Source: Epichloe hybrida
Lineage: Eukaryota > Ascomycota > Sordariomycetes > Hypocreales > Clavicipitaceae
Direction of reading: 5' to 3'
NCBI GenBank assembly: GCA_019022495.1
Contig: JAFEKR010000004.1
Location: 3,224,001-3,288,000 of the forward strand
Length of the DNA: 64,000 bases
Shown piece after piece: positions 35,665-45,449 of the stretch. The notes below the pieces were generated by a model. It did not search any database. It saw only the letters and a list, made by a program, of their open reading frames with translations, and was not told the origin of the DNA. The translations under genes were made by a program, and so were the position numbers. The stretch's first letter is position 1. Every line of letters starts with the position of its first letter.

Positions 35665-36093
35665 ACTAATTAGTAGTTACCTTTATAGATAACCACGTAG
35701 TCTTTAAACACTATAGATTAGTAAGGTTAATTAGAAAAGGTAGCTTATCTAATAATAACTTACCTTATAAAATAGGAGGGCTATGTTTAATAATAATTTA
35801 TACTAATAGAAAGGTATAATATAGCTCTCTTCTTACTTTAGTATTAATATCTATATCTATATGAATTCTAAAATAATAAAGAAAGTTTAATACTAGTAGC
35901 TAAGCTATCCCCTTATCTTTCTGTATTATATATTCTATTATATATTTAAAGTTAACTACCTTGCCTTATAATCCTTTATATCTGAAATATATTATATAAT
36001 TATAGTTATACCTGTTAAAATATATTGTTAAAAATATATAAGGCTTTGTAATCCTAGGTTCAGTTGGATCGGTCCACTCTTTTGATTTCAACA

Positions 36094-36105
36094 GGTTATG
36101 AGCCC
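36094..36105 (+). promoter_or_regulatory. G1 primer-binding site, complementary to initiator-Met tRNA anticodon arm
   Basis: GGTTATGAGCCC abuts the 5' LTR and is the exact reverse complement of GGGCUCAUAACC, the anticodon stem-loop of yeast initiator tRNA-Met. Drosophila copia is known to prime from an internally cleaved initiator tRNA, so this suggests copia-style half-tRNA priming. G2 has the mutated version GGTTATAAGCCT. Confidence 0.65.
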
Positions 36106-36200
36106 GGTGGCGCAGTGGTTGTGGCTCACTGCGTTTTTAGCCCACCATAGTGGAGTACTACTCTGCGAGGCAAGGTTATGGGTTCGAACCCTGCCGAAAA
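36101..36200 (+). ncRNA. tRNA-like Pol III promoter unit in G1
   Basis: Box A TGGCGCAGTGG (36108-36118) and box B GGTTCGAACCC (36181-36191) both fit eukaryotic tRNA internal promoter consensus, followed by an A-run. The acceptor and T stems do not pair properly and the A-to-B spacing is long, so it is a tRNA-derived, SINE-like unit and not a functional tRNA gene. Confidence 0.6.
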
Positions 36201-36281
36201 AAAAAAACAACTAAAGAAATTCAATTGCTAGTATAAGCCTAACCTCCAATAGGGCACCTGGATTTACAATTCCAGGGGGAG

Positions 36282-36397
36282 TGTTAAAATATATTGTTAA
36301 AAATATATAAGGCTTTGTAATCCTAGGTTTAGTTGGACCGATCCAACTGAACCTAGGATTACAAAGCCTTATATATTTTTAACAATATATTTTAACA
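36282..36397. repeat. Perfect-type palindrome formed by head-to-head LTR arms, G1
   Basis: Two 55-bp arms, TGTTAAAATATATTG... and its reverse complement, flank a 6-bp centre, ACCGAT. Arms differ at very few sites (GGTTTAG against CTGAACC). Confidence 0.92.
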
Positions 36398-36660
36398 ATA
36401 CCCCTTATCTCCTTATATTATAAGATATACTTCCCTTAATTAGTTAAAATATTAGATATAGCTAGACTATTAGGGACCTTTAGTTAATTTAAAGTCCCTA
36501 GTGTGAGTAATAGTTATAATAATACTATAGAAGGCATTAAAGCTAGAGATAGTAATAAATACCTTAATAAAGGAAAAACCCCTATTTACACTAATCTATA
36601 CCCCTATATCTCTATAAGACTTTAATAATATATTATAGAAAAACTACTCTAGTAAATAGG

Positions 36661-36862
36661 TGTGAGAACAGAGGGATAGCTAGGCAAGAGGTATAGGGGC
36701 GTTTATATATTAACTAAAGCTTGCTAGGTCTAAGTGTGTTATACGTGCGAGTCACTAACTTATAGCTAGTAACTCGCTAGTATTACGTGGACCTAACCCT
36801 AGGGTATAGTGCGCCTACCTAGTAGTACGCTAGTGTGCTAGTATTATAAGTAAGGCCTTATA
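36661..36862 (-). repeat. C 3' LTR (left in the window)
   Basis: The outer half is intact (TGTGAGAACAGAGGG); the inner half is mutated (TATTATAAGTAAGGCCTTATA for TGTTGTGAGTAGGGCCTCACA). CTAAAGCTT at 36714-36722 matches the putative self-primer site. Confidence 0.94.
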
Positions 36863-38220
36863 ATTACCCCCTTACTTTTAGCTAGGCTCTTAAATAGCTT
36901 TTAGTAAGTACTATATAGTTATTTACTAAGTAGTAACTATACTAAAATAATAATAAATAATATTAGTGTTTAAGTATAAATTCACCTATAACTCCCTATT
37001 ATATTACTAACTTTTCCTTTTCTTATTTATAGTAAACTTTTCCTTAAATACTATTACATTATTAGTTACTATAACTTTACCTTTACTACTTACTTTATTA
37101 TTAAAATAGAATTAGATAGGGAAAGCATTAAGAGTATTATTATTATAGCTATCCTTAATATTTATTTAAGAGAATATTCCTATATACATTATTTATATAT
37201 AGGTTACGCGGACTTTAAGAAAAATTCTTTAGCTAAGCCTAATATCCCTTAGATTAACTATTAATTCCCTAGCGTGCTAACTATTATTATTAAAGGGAAA
37301 TATTTAAAGTATTATATCTAGTGGATTAAATATAGTAATACTTATAAGATAGTAAGTATATTATATTCTTTACTCTTTTAGTCCCTAATTACCTATATCT
37401 CTCTAAGTAATACTAACTATATAAGGTAATTTTCTAGATTTTCTTACTATTCTTAATTAGGTAAAAACTTTAATAAATACCCTAAGTAATTAGAACCCTA
37501 ATAACCCTAATAATTATATATTTTCTAAGGTAACTTACTACTATTTTAGCACTTATTATCTAAACCTTATTTTAGGGTTTAATTACGCTAATATAGCTTA
37601 TTATATTTCCTTTAGTTTAACTAGGGTTACTAAGGTCTATTAGGTATATTTTATTATATATTCTCTAGACCTTTACTTACTCCCTAGGTAAGTTACTTTA
37701 GCTATATATAATTAGTATATTATTTTATACTAGTAACTTTTAGTTACTATATATCCTACCCTTACCCTAGGGATTATAAGTTATTACTTCTCCTTTACTA
37801 CTTATTTACTAACTTTTTATAGCTAAACTATACTATATATTATAATTCCTAGAAGAGAAAAATAACTTTATAACTATAATATTATAATCTAGGATTTATA
37901 CCCTAGGGGGTAGTAAAGCACTAGTTTTTCTAAGTAATAGAGGTAGTAGTTTAGGAGAATAAGAGTAAGGGCACTAAGTACTTTCTTTATAATAGTATCA
38001 TTTTAATATATAAGAGGGTAACTATAAAAGGGTTTCCTATAAGACTCCCCTCCTTATAGGTATCTTTTCTTTTATTATTTAGTAAATAGTCTAATAAGGG
38101 TTTTAATTAAAGTATAATAGTAGCTAATAAGGCTAGGCCTTTTTTATAATTACCTTATTTCTTATTACTTATAATTTACTTATATCTTACTATACTTTTT
38201 ACTTATTTTACTTTAATAGA
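36863..38220. other. C 3' region beyond the chromodomain
   Basis: About 1.35 kb separates the chromodomain from the polypurine tract. On the minus strand the polyprotein frame may continue for some distance. On the plus strand one frame from about 37080 to 37890 reads as a continuous protein interrupted only by RIP-type stops. I recognise no family in it. Confidence 0.4.
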
Positions 38221-38221
38221 A

Positions 38222-38842
38222 AGCTTAAATTATATATTAAGTACCTTCTATATTTTCTAATACTACTTATTAATTATATTTACTTAGCTAGCCCTTCTAT
38301 TTTACTAGGTATTTATTACCTTTATATATCTTCCTATAATCCCTAATTTCTTTAACTTTAAACTTATTATTATTATTTTTAAGGTCTAGTATTAGTATAT
38401 TCTTATCTAGGGTATTTTCCTAGTAATTCTATAGCTTTAATAGGCTAATATAAAATATATTATATAGTTAGCTATACTTATTAAGTAATGCTAGTTAGTA
38501 TACTTATTTACTTATAGTATTAAGTATTTAAAATAGCCTAATAAATCTTAGGTTTAGCTTTTATTTTATATCCTTAAGCCTAATATTCTTTACTAATAGT
38601 AATACTAAGTTTTCTCTTTTTAAGGTTATTAGCTAATATCTCTAGTTATAGTACTTTACTTATACTTTAGTAGCTCTTACCTAGTTATATACTAGTTTCT
38701 CCCTAACCTTATATAGCTTTTTAATATATATATAAGCCTCTAGGACCTTTCTCTTTATACTCTTACCCTTAAGAGTAAGGTAAAACTTAGGTAAATAGCC
38801 TATAAGAGTATAGTTAGGGGAGTAGCTTATTATTTTATTAAT
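38222..38842 (-). pseudogene. C polyprotein, carboxy-terminal integrase and chromodomain
   Basis: On the minus strand the segment 38222-38400 reads VKEIRDYRKIYKGNKYLVK, then KG, a short gap and VVLENIEGT. This is the chromodomain pattern, with the aromatic-cage tryptophan of VKWKG converted to a stop. Upstream (38400-38842) is carboxy-terminal integrase, cut by the D2 insertion (TSD AGTAT); the rest lies at 51658 onward. Chromodomains of this class direct integration to H3K9-methylated chromatin, which fits a RIP-heterochromatin block. Confidence 0.82.
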
Positions 38843-38847
38843 AGTAT

Positions 38848-38924
38848 TGTTGGTTACACCAAGGTCCTGCGCAGGTATAAGGGTAATCCCGTATGATTAA
38901 GGTCGATGATAGTTAGTTAGCTAG
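38848..38924 (-). repeat. D2 3' LTR, outer part
   Basis: Starts TGTTGGTTACACCAAGG and is unmutated. It is interrupted after GCTAG by F; the LTR continues with GAAAG at 39540 and then from 44984 to 45157, where it is mutated (ATTAACA for ATCAACA). Confidence 0.93.
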
Positions 38925-39308
38925 TGTAAGAGACCTAGAAGGTGTGCTAGGAATCCCAATAGACCAAAAGATCCGCCAATGCTAGCCGTTGCTAACATTG
39001 CACCTTACAATTACTTAAGACCTGTACTATTGCTTGCGCACACATAATGCCCTGTGGGCTGCCCTGTGGGCCTCGCGCCCCACAACGTATAGCGCCTCAC
39101 AATTATCCTTCCCTTCCCTAGGGCTCGTCCCGAGCCAGCGCGCCGCCACCATCTAGTCAGGGATTAGGCCCGGCTTCCGTGGCCCCTCCGGATAATTAGT
39201 AATTGCGAACCCCCAAGGCCTAGTACGGCGCCTGATATAACGGCCCTGACCCGTACCTGCCCTGTGAGCCTAACGTAAGCTGCCTAGCCTAAGCAATCCA
39301 CATAGGAT

Positions 39309-39319
39309 TCGAACCTAGG
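39309..39319 (-). other. Isolated box B-like T-arm in F
   Basis: The minus strand reads CTAGGTTCGAATCCTA, containing the box B consensus GGTTCGAATCC. No matching box A is found at the proper distance, so it may be a chance match or a tRNA remnant. Confidence 0.3.
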
Positions 39320-39342
39320 ACTAGCCTAGCTAGAAGACCTGT

Positions 39343-39354
39343 AACGGCTAGCAT
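39343..39354 (-). promoter_or_regulatory. F putative self-primer binding site
   Basis: On the minus strand, ATGCTAGCCGTT follows the 5' LTR after a 3-base spacer (ATT). It is the exact reverse complement of AACGGCTAGCAT inside each LTR as transcribed (plus-strand positions 38979-38990 and 39412-39423). Location and complementarity match Tf1-type self-priming. Confidence 0.65.
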
Positions 39355-39544
39355 AATTGTAAGAGACCTAGAAGGTGTGCTAGGAATCCCAATAGACTAA
39401 AAGATTCGCCAATGCTAGCCGTTGCTAACATTGCACCTTACAATTACTTAAGACCTGTACTATTGCTTGCGCACACACAATGCCCTGTGGGCTGCCCTGT
39501 GGGCCTCGCGCCCCACAACGTACAGCGCCTCACAGCTAGGAAAG

Positions 39545-39778
39545 TGTTGGAATCCCGCCGCAAGCGCTCAACCGCGTGCAGGCAACTTGGACACAAGGAC
39601 CCACCTAACTAGTTACTTTTCCGGACCTTTAGTAGATGTATAGTACAGTTTTATATAGGCAGATTACACACCCCATGGTATAGGTACTTAGTTATTTAAA
39701 CCGTAGTCCGCGCCCTCTTATAGGACTAGGTAACTCAATCCACACCTTTATTTCTGATCCTAGCTGCTTGGTCTAATA
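39545..39778 (+). repeat. E 5' LTR (234 bp)
   Basis: The outer part is intact (TGTTGGAATCCCGCCGCAAG and GCTCAACCGCGTGCAGGC); the inner end is mutated (GGTCTAATA for GGTCCAACA). Confidence 0.94.
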
Positions 39779-40005
39779 TAGTAGTAATTGCTTGGTGTTT
39801 ATAATATGAAGACCCTTCTTTCTAATTAATACCTTTATTAAGTTAATTCTAATTAATTGATTGTCAAATTCGGTACATCCTAGTAAGAGGATAGGGTTTA
39901 ATTATAATCATTAATATCATGATTAGGCGACCCTAGTAGCAAGGAAGATCTGCGTGGGTTGAAGTTTAACAAATTACAATAATAATAACATAGGATATTA
40001 TCAAG

Positions 40006-43000
40006 ATGTCTAAGGAAACTAACACTACTTAAGGCTATAAGCTAGCAGTTAAGCTATAGGAACCCTATTATTAGGACCTGTGGTTTAAGATAATAAAGGT
40101 AAGAGCTATTAAAGATAGGATTTGGATCTTTATTAATCCTAATTTAATAATAACTCTTAACTGCTTACCTAAGCTACTAATCCTAATAGGAAAAGGGACT
40201 CTAGTAATAAGAAAAGCAGCAATTGCAGCTTTAACTGCTTTACTAGAAAACTAGACTAAAGGGCCTTGAATACGCTTAAGAATATTAATATCTGGAGTTA
40301 CAAGCGATTAGTAGTAACCTTAAGAAAGCTCTCCTCCTGTGAGCGTTACTCCTATTATTAACTTAACTAAAGAGAGATACTTTAAATACCCTTAATAACT
40401 AGATAATACTAAGGATAGTGCTTAGTATATAGTTCTTAATAGATGATATTAAGTGTTTAATAGTTAGTATTAGAGTCTATTAAAGACTATAAGAGAATAC
40501 TATAATTAGTTTATTATAACGCTTGGAAATAAGTATAAGTAAATGATCCTATAGCATATCTTGCTTTATAAGAAGCTTAGAGAGCTTATAAGGAATATAA
40601 TGCCCTTAAATGGAATAATTAGGCATCACGCTAAGGTTAACTTTAATAAAGTTATTAAGTATAGCCTAGCAAAGGTTAATATTAACAAATAGCTTACTAA
40701 CGCGTTAATTAGCTATAAGCGATGTTTTTAAGCAAATTGCTTAATTACGAAAGGCAACTCTCTAATTAAGATAATTAATAATACTATTAGCACCTGATTC
40801 CCTTTAATTTCAGCTTAAATTAATTCACTAATCTTTACCGCTAAGATTAAGGGTAAAACCCTTGATTTCTACTCTATAATTATAAGGATTAGGTATCTAA
40901 TTAAAGCCTAGGGAAGATCTTAAAGTAAATCTAGAGAATCTTTTAGAGTAAAGCTAACTCTTAATAGTTAGACTAAAGAAGATCTTAATAAGGGAGATAA
41001 GAAGCTACTTTATATTTATTATAATAAGTATAAGGCTAAGAAGTTAAAGAACTCTTAGAAAAACTATTAAACGCTTTACCTGCCTAAGAATTAGACTATT
41101 AAGGAAGATTAATTAAAAAAGGCAAAAGAAGTAATGAATTAATAATCTAATAATGTTAAAAAGGCCTACAACGCGTGGCTTAAGGAGCATAACGCAGAGG
41201 AAGTAAAGGGAAGCAAGCTAGAGGGCGATACTGCCTTTGTTACTACAGAGCTGTCTTCAGAGGCTTTTTATACCTAAGGGCGCTCGTAAGTAATACTTAA
41301 TAGCGGTACTTTAGTACATATCTTTAATAATAAACGCTAGTTTATTAACCTAGATTACGGCAATTAACTAAGTATCTAAGCCAGGTACGGAGTCACTAAG
41401 GCTCATAGCATTAGCATAGCCTAGATTAAATTAATAAACGGCCAGACCCTTATATTATTAAATGCGCAGTATTAACTAACCTTCTTTGCAAACCTTATAT
41501 CACTTTAGTTACTTATAACAAAAGGCATAAGGTAGGATAATCTCATAGGGATTATCACAAACCTAGCGAGAGGCAATCGTAAGATCTTTTTAACTATAAC
41601 CCTTAGTACTTAACCGTGTATTAAAGGGGATAGCCCTAATAAGGCTTTTACTATTAGAAGGGACTCTTATAACCTAAAACCCCTAATAGCCACAAAAGCA
41701 GACCTTTAGCACACAAGAATGGCTTATCTAGGCGAGGATATAATAGATTAAGTGCTTTAAAAGGTTAATATACTAACAAAAGAGCGTAGCAAGGGTAAAT
41801 ACGAGATTTACCACATAGCTAAGGCGCAGAGGCAGATATCGCGAGTGCCATAGACGAATTCCCTACCCTTAGGACCTCTTTAGGTTATAACCTATAACCT
41901 CTTTACTTAATCATAGGGCTATAATAAGGATTGTTACATTACTCTCTTCACTTATAGGATAATAGGCCTCCGCTATATCTTCACAATTCTAATGAAAACT
42001 GAAATTATGTCTTGCTTTAATTAATTAGAAGCGCGCTACATAAGGACCTTTAGAATTCATATTATGGTTATTATTACTAATAGGGAAACTACCTTCTAGA
42101 CTAAGAAGCAAGAAGTAAAGGTTACTAGCAGGGGCATTATTATTAGAAAGTCTAGTCTAGCTTATCCGCATTAAAATAGGTATACTAAGCAGTCTAGGGG
42201 GGTAATAATAAGAGTTATAATAACTCTAATAACCTAAGCAGGCTTTCTAGAGAATCTTTAGCCTATAGCTACGGAAGCAGCTATTCATATCCTTAATCAC
42301 ACGCCTAGAAAGTCTCTAGATTAGCTTTCACTATATTAAGCTTTAAATAAATAGCTACAAGAGAACAAGCTTTAATAGAATTATCTACTAGAGAAGCTAG
42401 AAGCTTTATTAAATTATCTTCGAGCTTTTGGTTATAAAGCTTTCGTAATAACATAGGATAGGCTTAGGAAGACAGGTCTAAAGCTATTACAAAGAGCTCA
42501 CATTAGTTATCTAGCTAGTCACATCTCTTCCACCTAATATCTAATTTAGGTACTAACAATGCAGAGGAATTGTTGGTTCTTATCAAGCTACGTTACCTTT
42601 AATAAGTTAATCTTCTACGCTTAAGAAAAGGACCTTTTAATTAAGGAAAAAGAACCTAAAAAACGCCTCCTTTAAGAGCTTATAGAAGACTTTAAGGTTA
42701 ATAATATAGATATAGGATATCCTTAAGATATAGGGCACCCATAGGCATAAGACTCCCTTCCTCTAATCTATTAGCAAGAAGATTAACATGATCACGATTA
42801 ATTAAATAATAAAGAAAAGGGAAAAGGAACTTAGGAATTAACTCTCCTAACTCCTCTAAATTCACCTAGCTATCAACCGGATTTTTCGGATTACAAACCA
42901 ATGAATATTAATAGCCTGTTAAATCCTTCCAAAATGGATTACGAAGACAAAGATCCAGACATTCCTAACATTAACAAAGACAACCTCCTTAAAGCTTTTA

Positions 43001-44560
43001 CTACTACCTTTGCCCCAGGAGCTAAGAGCAAAGAAAAGCCTTATATATTAAGACTTCCTCCACCTCCTGCTTATCATAATTATTTAGCTAGGCACCCCAA
43101 AGAAAAGGCATTCATTAAAGCAAGAGACAAAGAGTATAACAAAGTTATTAATAATAAAGTTACTATTAAAGTTAGCAAATTAGAAGTCCCTTTGCATATT
43201 AAGATCTTAGGACTCACTTAGGTATTTGCCTATAAATTAGATTAATTAGGCTACCTTATAAGGCATAAGGCTTAATTATGTGTGCTCGGGAATTAGTAAG
43301 CAAAAGGGAACCTTTCTATAAGAGCTACTATATTAGCAGGCATTACATTTAGGCTCCTTATAGTAATTCTATGCTACTTTAACCTTAAAGCTTATTAGTA
43401 TAACTTTATTATAGCTTTCCTAAACTTAAAGCTAGATAAAGAGGTGTATTATAAGATACCGCTAGGTTATAGGGATAAATAAGCTTACTTAAAGCTCTTA
43501 AGCGCTATTTATAAGCTATGTAAAGCTTCCTTTCTTTAGATAAAGGAATTAATTAAATAGTTAGTAAGTAAAGGATTTATATAAATCTTTAAAGATATTT
43601 ATATGTTTATTAAGGATAGATTAATTATCTTCTTTTATATTAACAACCTTATGGCCTTATTTATAAAGGGAAAGTTAGCTCTTTATAATAAATTTAGAGA
43701 GAGACTCTTTAAGAGGTATAATGTTAAGGACCTTAGCGAATTATAATAGTTCTTAGGGGTTAAAATCATTAGAGATCGCAAAAATCAATGATTGTGGCTT
43801 AATTAGAAGTCCTATTGGAACAAAGCTATGATCAAATTCAATATCAAAGTCCTAGAACGGAAGCTAATAGCACTAATAACTACTATTCCACTTAATCCCT
43901 TTAAAGGTAATGTTAATCTAAAGGATTTGAAGAGATATTAATCCCTAGTTAGTACTTTACTATATCCTATAATTATCACACGGCTAGACATTGCCTTCGT
44001 AGTATCATAACTATTACGGCACCTTTAACGCCTAGGACCTTAGCATATAGAAGCTGTAGAAAAGGCTCTAGAGTATAGTTACACATAGGGAGATCTCTTA
44101 ATTAAATTTAATAGTAATAACCCTAAACTTAAAGCGTATAGTAATGCTTCCTTTGCTAATAATTTAGTTATAAGAAGAAGCTTATAGGGCTATATTATAA
44201 AGCTCTTTAGAGGTCCTATGCTCTTTAAAGCAGGAAGATAAGAGACCGTAATAACCTCTTCTATAGAAGCAAAGCTCCTAGCGCTATCACATTATAGCAA
44301 AGAGCTAATTACCTTTAAACAATTATATTAGGAAGTTAGATTATATCTTAAAGATAATACCCTTAAGATCAAATGCGACAATATATAGACAATTCGTCTT
44401 CTTAAGGAAGAATTTATTAAGCTTATAACGCGACTACGCTACGTTAATATCCATTATCACTAGCTTCGTTAAGAGGTCACAAAGGGAACCTTTAATATCA
44501 CCTAGAAGGTAATAAAAGAGATAATTACTAATAGCCTCATAAAGCCACTAATAGGAAAAG
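40006..44560 (+). pseudogene. E gag-pol polyprotein, Ty1/copia, RIP-inactivated
   Basis: A likely start is ATG at 40006 (MSKETNTT), about 230 bp after the LTR. The protease core at about 41290-41325 reads VILNSGTLVHIFNN, standing for the copia ILDSGA-HI-NN motif. Integrase covers about 41700-42350, with DLWHTRMAYLGEDI (the amino-terminal H) and IRLKVT-like core segments. RT starts near the open stretch 42901-43221 (106 codons without a stop; LPPPPAYHNYLARHPKEKAF is typical of the RT entry in fungal copia). Its catalytic box at about 43630-43655 reads FYINNLM for VDD. RNase H at about 44130-44330 contains SNASFANN and SSIEAKLLAL. Stops elsewhere are mostly TAA/TAG. Confidence 0.9.
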
Positions 44561-44744
44561 CATTTATGGATTTCAGATAGGCACTAGGGCTTGTATAGTT
44601 ACTAGATTAAATGCTTAGTACTAACCTAAAAGAGCAGGGATTACTAGAAGACCCTACTATAATTGACGATAATTAGATCGTTATAAAGATTAATTTAATT
44701 AAATTATCACAGGATGCCTCAATTACAGGCCTCCTAGGGGGATG

Positions 44745-44978
44745 TGTTAGAATCCCGCCGCAAGCGCTTAACCGCGTGTAGGCAACTTGGACATAAGGAC
44801 CCACCTAACTAGTTACTTTTCCGGACCTTTAGTAGATGCATAGTACAGTTTTATATAGGCAGATTACACACCCCATAGTACAGGTACTTAGTTATTTAAA
44901 CCGTAGTCCGCGCCCTCTTACAGGACCGGGTAACTCAATCCACACCTTCATTTCTGATCCTAGCTGCTCGGTCCAACA
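44745..44978 (+). repeat. E 3' LTR (234 bp)
   Basis: The inner part is mutated (TGTTAGAATCCC and GCTTAACCGCGTGTAGGC); the outer end is intact (GCTCGGTCCAACA). The two ORFs around 44836-45096 lie across this LTR and the D2 LTR and are spurious. Confidence 0.94.
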
Positions 44979-45449
44979 GAAAGAGAGAGAAGAGAGGGAA
45001 AGTCTAGATGCTAGAAAAGTGGGCGAAATCCGTATGTGGGGCAAAAGAGGGGGTGGCGAATTAATGCAGCTAATCATATTGCGTGCATTGCGCTAGACTT
45101 ACAATTAGTCTAGTCTTTAGCCACAATTAAACCAATGAAAATCCGAAGGAATTAACACTAGTAGTCTCTCTTTTTCCTTTATAGCTAAAGAGCTTAAAAA
45201 CGCAATAAAAATTAGATTAAAGGAAAGTGTATACTAGTGAATCCCTTAATAGAAATTCGCTGCTTTAATTAGCTATTATAGCATTAGTTAATTAAATTAA
45301 TCCGTTAGTCCTTGCCTAAGCTCCTGTCCCTTAATATTATAGGTCTCTTTACCTATCCTTTAATATAAATTATTAATTCGTTTAAATTAATTAAAGAGAA
45401 AAGTAATAAATTTAGTAATGCTTTTATTATTACATTCGCTAGATTATTG

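Larger units (their letters stand above)
36013..36397 (+). mobile_element. G1: LTR miniature (TRIM) with internal tRNA-like promoter
   Basis: A 385-bp element with TSD ATACC (36008-36012 and 36398-36402). The 81-bp left LTR (36013-36093) starts TGTTAAAATA and ends TTTCAACA. The interior is 188 bp: a primer-binding site, a tRNA-like unit and a polypurine tract (AGGGGGAG, 36274-36281). The right LTR starts at 36282 but turns into its own reverse complement, so the element ends TATTTTAACA. There is no coding capacity. LTRs, 5-bp TSD, primer site and purine tract define a TRIM, presumably mobilised by another element's enzymes. Confidence 0.85.
38925..39534 (-). mobile_element. F: 610-bp LTR miniature (TRIM) with self-priming architecture
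   Basis: Two 177-bp LTRs (38925-39101, 39358-39534) enclose 256 bp; exact TSD GCTAG (38920-38924 and 39535-39539). No coding. Seen on the minus strand the LTR begins TGTGAGGC, as in C, and a purine tract (GGGAAGGGAAGGATAAT) precedes the 3' LTR. LTR copies differ only by a few C/T changes, and the element is far less A+T-rich than its surroundings, so it is recent or poorly targeted by RIP. The frame at 39412-39612 crosses from F into the E LTR and is not a gene. Confidence 0.92.
39545..44978 (+). mobile_element. E: full-length Ty1/copia retrotransposon
   Basis: 5434 bp with 234-bp LTRs (39545-39778, 44745-44978) and exact TSD GAAAG (39540-39544 and 44979-44983), inserted in the left LTR of D2 five bases from the F insertion. 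Order is gag, protease, integrase, RT, RNase H. A purine tract (AGGGGGATG) precedes the 3' LTR. It is the least mutated complete element in the window, consistent with being the youngest of the large ones. Confidence 0.95.

Noticed and set aside
36101..36200. Functional tRNA gene
   Set aside because: Boxes A and B are good but acceptor and T stems do not pair and the unit is flanked by G1 LTR and purine tract.
39412..39612. 66-codon ORF in G+C-richer DNA
   Set aside because: Spans the F LTR, its TSD and the E LTR; long only because this DNA is less mutated.
44836..45096. Two overlapping ORFs on opposite strands, and a similar one at 51462-51653
   Set aside because: All lie in E and D LTR sequence; the repeated minus-strand peptide simply reflects the two D2 LTRs.
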